From an uncultured bacterium (GTDB lineage: Bacteria > Verrucomicrobiota > Kiritimatiellia > RFP12 > UBA1067): DNA of 52,465 bases. How positions within the stretch are numbered: the stretch's first letter is position 1; each line of letters opens with the position of its first letter. Under the pieces are notes generated by a model. The model was not told the origin of the DNA. It searched no databases and saw only the letters and a list, made by a program, of their open reading frames with translations. Position numbers and translations under genes: made by a program. Location of the stretch: NCBI GenBank assembly GCA_902802945.1, contig CADCOC010000028.1, positions 1-52,465 of the forward strand. The letters are read 5' to 3'. Below, piece after piece: positions 49,701-52,465 of the stretch.

Positions 49701-51611
49701 GGGATAGACGTGGAGCGTGCAGATGGCGCGACCGGCGGCGGGACGCCCCCCGGTCTCGAACACCGAACCCTGCGCCGTCATCTTCACGGCCGCACGCGGA
49801 CGGCTCCGCGGCGGCATGGCGGCGGCGAACTCCGCGCGCCCGTTGGCGTCCAGCGTGCGCCTGTCCAGTTTCTCGAAGTTCGGCTGCAGACTGCGGTTCT
49901 CGTCCCCGAAGCGGAACTTGTTCCAGCCGCGCGGCGCGAACGGCTCGTCCGAAAACGCCACAGCAGCCTCCGCCGGAAGTCCCTTCGCGGGCCCGCCGAA
50001 GAGGTGTTCGGCCACGACGGTGAACGACACGTTCGTCGCAGAAAGGCCTGGAGGCGTCTCCACCTTCACACGAATCTGCGGCGGCACGAACTCCTCGATT
50101 CTGATAGTGCGGGAACCGATCTCGATGTCTGGGTCGCCGGGCGTGACTGCCTCGACGGTCCACACGCCGCTCATCTGGTCGTCCGTCACGACGAATGACT
50201 CCGCCGCAACGGCGCCAACCATGTCAGACAGCCCTGTGCTGCGCGCGAAGACCTTTCCCTCGGGATCCACGAGCTTTAGAGTGACGGGGAACGGCTTCGG
50301 CGCGTTACCTTCCGCATTGCGCAGGAGCGCGTGTACGAGTATCTTCTCGTTGTGGCGGTAGATGCCGCGATCAGTCCACACGTAAGCCTCGCATGCGTTC
50401 TTCGCCACGAAAGACCGACGCGCCCCCTTCGCGATGGTCTCGTCAAGCTGCTTCGTGAGCGCGAGGAAAGACGAATCGACTCCGTTCTTGCGAGAGGCGA
50501 CAACCGCGAACGCATCCGCGTCCTTCGCCACATCGCAGGCGCACCAGCCATCGGCATCCGTGATGCCCTCGCCCACCATGACGTTGTTTGCGCCGTACAC
50601 CGACACGAGCAGCCCGGCGATCGGCTTGCCCTGCGTGAGCGACGTTGCCCACACATACACGCACCCCTCCGTCTGGCGCACCGAGAGACCGATGTCCGTA
50701 AGGCACACGAGACGGTATATCTCGTCGGACGAGCTGTCTCCGGCGTCCTTCGCCGATACTAGGTACACGCCATTCGCGGATACACCGTCCACGTCGCGGA
50801 TTTCAAGGGGCGTGGTGATCTTCTCGTTGATGCGCGGAGACAGACGGAACTTCTTCACAATGGGTTCGCCGGAGATGTCCTTGGTCTCCTCCGAATCTCC
50901 ACCGCCGCCATAGTAGCGGCGATAACGGTCCTCCTCGCGCGCAAGGAGCTGCACGATGTTCGCGCGCGGCACGGGGCGAATCCTGCATTCAAGGTTCGTC
51001 ACGTTCACGGTGTCGATGGCGATGGCGCGGCGGCCAGCAGGTGGCAAGTAACGCCCGCGGGCGGCAAACGCGACGGATGCCGGCCTGTCGCCAGTTTTGA
51101 ACGTGCGGCGGAACTCCTCCTTCGTCAATTTTCCGTCAGCCATCGGCAGACCAGCCTTGACTGTCACGCGATACGTGGTGCGCGGCTGGAAGTCCGCCAT
51201 CACCTTCACCTTCTGACTCCAGCCGTAGTAGTCCGTCGTCACAGGCCCGGGATTCGGCACAATCTCCACATACTCCATGAACGCGGTCAGGTCTGGCGTA
51301 TCAGATACCTGAATGTAAATGCCACGCAGCCCGTCAACGTCAAATCCACAGACCTCAGGTTCCTTAGGTTTTTCAGGCTTCGCCTTCTCCGACTTCGCCT
51401 CCACGGGAGCAGCCGCGCTTGTCGCGGCCGCATTCGTCGCGGCCACGGGAGCGGCCGCGTTCGTCGCGGTCCCGTTCGTCGCGGCCACATGCGCAACCGC
51501 GTTCGTCGCGGCCCCGCCAGGTTCCGACTTTGATCCGTCACAACCACAAAAAGCCATAACGGCGGAACAACCCGCGAAAATCGCGAGCATTTTAATTTTT
51601 GCCTTGTTCAT
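46704..51611 (-). CDS. Bacterial alpha-2-macroglobulin, lipoprotein
   Basis: The 1635-residue protein starts at the ATG at 51611 (MNKAKIKMLAIFAGCSAVMA then FCGC). The frame eight codons longer lacks a signal structure. A lipobox-like FCGC suggests membrane anchoring. The thioester motif GCLEQ is present (PYGCLEQTVSQVFPLVAAG, near residue 1190), so the protease-trapping chemistry should work. MG domains and the ANG-like linker precede it, and a receptor-like C-terminal domain follows. Such proteins protect the periplasm and often pair with a PBP1C gene, which is not seen here. The residues just after the lipobox are an Ala/Thr/Asn repeat (NAAAPVAATN) encoded by palindromic-element copies at 51405-51514. 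MlaD follows after 35 bases. Confidence 0.92.
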   Translation of the reverse strand: MNKAKIKMLAIFAGCSAVMAFCGCDGSKSEPGGAATNAVAHVAATNGTATNAAAPVAATNAAATSAAAPVEAKSEKAKPEKPKEPEVCGFDVDGLRGIYIQVSDTPDLTAFMEYVEIVPNPGPVTTDYYGWSQKVKVMADFQPRTTYRVTVKAGLPMADGKLTKEEFRRTFKTGDRPASVAFAARGRYLPPAGRRAIAIDTVNVTNLECRIRPVPRANIVQLLAREEDRYRRYYGGGGDSEETKDISGEPIVKKFRLSPRINEKITTPLEIRDVDGVSANGVYLVSAKDAGDSSSDEIYRLVCLTDIGLSVRQTEGCVYVWATSLTQGKPIAGLLVSVYGANNVMVGEGITDADGWCACDVAKDADAFAVVASRKNGVDSSFLALTKQLDETIAKGARRSFVAKNACEAYVWTDRGIYRHNEKILVHALLRNAEGNAPKPFPVTLKLVDPEGKVFARSTGLSDMVGAVAAESFVVTDDQMSGVWTVEAVTPGDPDIEIGSRTIRIEEFVPPQIRVKVETPPGLSATNVSFTVVAEHLFGGPAKGLPAEAAVAFSDEPFAPRGWNKFRFGDENRSLQPNFEKLDRRTLDANGRAEFAAAMPPRSRPRAAVKMTAQGSVFETGGRPAAGRAICTLHVYPYYIGVMLPDILREDRQPQACRVVLVNPDGTPHVGARKLEARFERIEHVYGLKRNDNGFFEWMSDKVRYPMGAPVEVGVTAEGVATLEVPRSSCGDFAVTLRDPATDVSFGASYWVGGADDDASVRTSLATPSHVTLVADKPVYYPGDVPRIAVKAPFKGYAWLEVMGRDVAYSRVVALTNATAEVELEPVKATFAPGVDVALSVVQAATAGQRHAANRAWGVVPIKVATRDSALDVRVAADVACAASGGSDLVAHVSAKGLDGVRGAYAAVTVVDEGINLLTDEKVPDPVSWFGETRDAYHPLYDLYNYLLPIVDDRLKRSGVKTGGGADGDLFNRISPVPSRRFKPLSRWQLNVPLQDGLADVKFKLPEFVGEVRVTAVAYNARATGAGAVQAKVTPNLVMQADAPRFAAPGDTFNATLTLSNRSGKDGTCTYALQIDGAAALAPGAKGTGSVKIADGASETVSVPVVAGAVPGEGHLVFTSEGMGEKHTVTIDLPVRPAAAWAKTAETVCLAPGESRTFRNTAAVLPEAARRTFTVASSGLGELAAALEYLAAYPYGCLEQTVSQVFPLVAAGGVLNTLPVDETTAAADSQKAVDAGIRRVVSMIHSNDFSMWPDSSYAPWDRGVSLWAAHFLLEAEAAGFKVPAQPLGRVKGFLRTWAMSTNATTSVYACHNLALAGAADADRQLHWYDRRTQLSVLDRARLARAFVRCGDRARAVELTSSLPVEDVKTASFSILALMDLDPQDARLPGLVVYLNNHRDKASAHWGTTAENAHALLALATWYRTRAVKGDPDVKCVADGRETALPVKKVHAMRGGGDVLLTNVGKGPAYVTATCLALPDAATVPAVADGINITRRYFMSDGSEANLDKLSRGDLLLVELTIGNQHNHVYADLVVEDLLPACFEASNTRVDGSAYPWIENAKMLNWEMRREMRDDRMLFFSKRFRDSGEDGRVARAYYAVRVVSAGDFIAPGASVEAMYDPAVRARTAPRRIRVER
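51405..51514. repeat. Palindromic element expanded in the alpha-2-macroglobulin N-terminus
   Basis: GGGAGCAGCCGCGC-TTGTCGCGGCC at 51405-51429 differs by two bases from the element at 52216. It is followed by three or four degenerate half-copies (GCG-TTCGTCGCGGCC). All are in frame and encode the Ala/Thr/Asn-rich spacer after the lipobox. Confidence 0.7.
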
Positions 51612-51659
51612 TGATTGGCGCTTATAAATTTGCATTGTCTAGTGGAAAGTTAGGAGTGC

Positions 51660-51671
51660 ATTATACACGCC
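51660..51671 (-). promoter_or_regulatory. Promoter of the alpha-2-macroglobulin/mlaD operon
   Basis: The minus strand reads GGCGTGTATAAT, an extended -10 49 bases upstream of the ATG at 51611. The ribosome binding site is weak. Confidence 0.55.
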
Positions 51672-51872
51672 TCTGACGGGAAAGCAAGCAGGAAATGTTA
51701 AAATTTATGCCTGGTTGTGATAGACGCGGTAGAACACCGTGCCGACCGGTGGTTTCGATGAAACCGCCGTACGGGCCGCGCTTTTCGGGGTGGCGGGCGT
51801 CCCGCCCGCAACTGGGCAAGGCCGCCCCGGCCTTGCAATGGTGGGGCGAGCCCTCCGGGCGAGCCGCCGCCC
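51672..51872. other. Intergenic stretch with three kinds of GC-rich hairpin repeats
   Basis: From left to right: GGCGGG-CGT-CCCGCC (51792-51806), GCAAGGCC-GCCCC-GGCCTTGC (51816-51836) and the 3'-end repeat at 51840-51866. Nothing else is recognised. The stretch lies between the end of the partial gene and the alpha-2-macroglobulin promoter. Confidence 0.65.
51840..51866 (+). repeat. GC-rich 3'-end repeat after the partial secreted-protein gene
   Basis: This is the reference copy, GGTGGGGCGAGCCCTCCGGG followed by CGAGCCG. It lies 6 bases beyond the TAG stop (51873-51875) on the minus strand. A 24-base match occurs at 152-175. Confidence 0.8.
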
Positions 51873-52465
51873 CTACTCCACCGTCACGTCAAACCTCATC
51901 CCATTCGGACCCGTTGCGCTACCCTCGCCCTTCCCGTCGACGACGACGCCAATCACCTTGACCGTTAACTTCTTCAGCTTCCCGTCCTGAATCGCATATA
52001 CCTTGAACGAACCCTTGAAGATGCCCGTCTTCGGCGTGTACGTGAGCTTCATCGCTGAGTGATTCGTCCCCTTCGTGGTGTCGACCACGAGGCTGTACGC
52101 ATTCGTCTTCTTGTCCTTCGCGTATTTCACGGACGCAGCCTTGTCGAACGACCACTTCCCGCCCTTCGGGATCACCGGCTCACCATCCGGCAGCAGATCC
52201 TCGATCGTCCCATCCGGGAGGGCCGCGCTTGTCGCGGCCACATACACCTTCGCACCCGCCTTGGTCCAGTTTCCGCCCACTGTCTCGTCAACCATCACGT
52301 ACTTGCCGTTCTTGAGCGTGAACGTGCCGTCCGCCGCCATCTCAAGCGACATCTCCCCAACAGGTGCCTTGACCGCTAGCTTCACGGGAGGGACGAGTCC
52401 CGTCGCGTCCAACCCCACTTTCACCGCCTTCGCCGAGAACTTCTTCGCCTTGCCGTCAATCAGCA
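51873..52465 (-). CDS. C-terminal part of a secreted protein, cut by the window edge
   Basis: The open frame runs to the right edge without a start; codons before 52424 (LIDGKAKKFSAKAV) continue the same protein. The visible 197 residues are beta-rich, with an early LKNGKYVMVDETVGGNW block. The end reads MKLTYTPKTGIFKGSFKVYA and then GKLKKLTVKVIGVVVDGKG, a repeated secreted C-terminal domain of unknown function common in PVC giant proteins. The palindromic element at 52216-52239 is in frame and encodes VAATSAALP. A 3'-end repeat follows the stop. Confidence 0.65.
   Translation of the reverse strand, partial: LIDGKAKKFSAKAVKVGLDATGLVPPVKLAVKAPVGEMSLEMAADGTFTLKNGKYVMVDETVGGNWTKAGAKVYVAATSAALPDGTIEDLLPDGEPVIPKGGKWSFDKAASVKYAKDKKTNAYSLVVDTTKGTNHSAMKLTYTPKTGIFKGSFKVYAIQDGKLKKLTVKVIGVVVDGKGEGSATGPNGMRFDVTVE
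52216..52239 (+). repeat. Palindromic element inside a CDS, reference copy
   Basis: GGGAG followed by GGCCGCG-CTTGT-CGCGGCC on the plus strand, 24 bases identical to the reverse complement of 3581-3604. Here it is read antisense to the copy in the DUF4038 gene and encodes VAATSAALP. Both reading directions therefore give an open, Ala-rich peptide. Confidence 0.9.

Noticed and set aside
1..52465. Prophage or complete insertion sequence
   Set aside because: I saw no integrase, transposase, terminase or phage structural gene, and no transposase-like DDE or HUH motif in any frame.

Overview
The window looks like a chromosomal piece of an anaerobic, high-GC, Gram-negative bacterium of the PVC group. 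A gut Kiritimatiellota/Verrucomicrobiota lineage is my best inference. The reasons are two [FeFe]-hydrogenase modules, an uronate and mucin/glycosaminoglycan sugar-acid gene set (uxaC, a DUF4038-type hydrolase, a GH89 N-acetylglucosaminidase), MCE/MlaD and alpha-2-macroglobulin envelope genes, a Ser/Thr kinase beside an ECF sigma factor, and many small palindromic repeats. Taxonomy is inferred from gene content only.

Layout. (1) 0.2-16.0 kb, minus strand: a tightly packed housekeeping block reading uppP, a DUF3857/transglutaminase protein, prepilin peptidase, ubiE-like methyltransferase, a coiled-coil secreted protein, plsC, accD, a sensor PP2C phosphatase, accA, an rlmB-like rRNA methyltransferase, a frameshifted DUF5060/DUF4038 hydrolase, and uxaC behind its own promoter. 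(2) 16.2-18.1 kb, plus strand: a dicarboxylate/amino-acid symporter and a small membrane protein, transcribed divergently from uppP. (3) 18.1-19.8 kb, minus: a thioredoxin-like [2Fe-2S] protein followed by a group-B-like [FeFe] hydrogenase. (4) 19.8-34.5 kb: an accessory region, partly AT-richer, with intact and decayed AAA+ ATPases, Sel1-repeat proteins, a secreted tandem-repeat protein and its decayed paralogue, a cyclase-like protein, dispersed repeats, a G-rich tract, and an ATPase-kinase-sigma operon. (5) 34.6-37.5 kb, plus: an ABC exporter, a 45-residue peptide gene too small for ordinary gene calling, a hairpin terminator, and an ATP-grasp ligase. Together these look like a compact, apparently new graspetide (omega-ester peptide) RiPP cluster. 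(6) 37.5-40.7 kb, minus: a hydrogen-sensing module of thioredoxin-like [2Fe-2S] protein, PAS-containing group-C-like sensory [FeFe] hydrogenase and SpoIIE-type phosphatase. (7) 40.8-52.5 kb: GH89 enzyme, a DUF234-type ATPase-nuclease inserted between two copies of a secreted-protein C-terminus, MlaD and alpha-2-macroglobulin, and the 3' end of a secreted protein cut by the window edge.

Three genome-wide habits are visible. A promoter of the form T(A/T)TG(G/A)TATA(A/C)T precedes many genes, sometimes so close to the ATG that the mRNA would be leaderless. A GC-rich hairpin element sits inside reading frames in both orientations without always breaking them. A second GC-rich repeat sits immediately after stop codons.

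No tRNA, rRNA or CRISPR array was recognised by eye.
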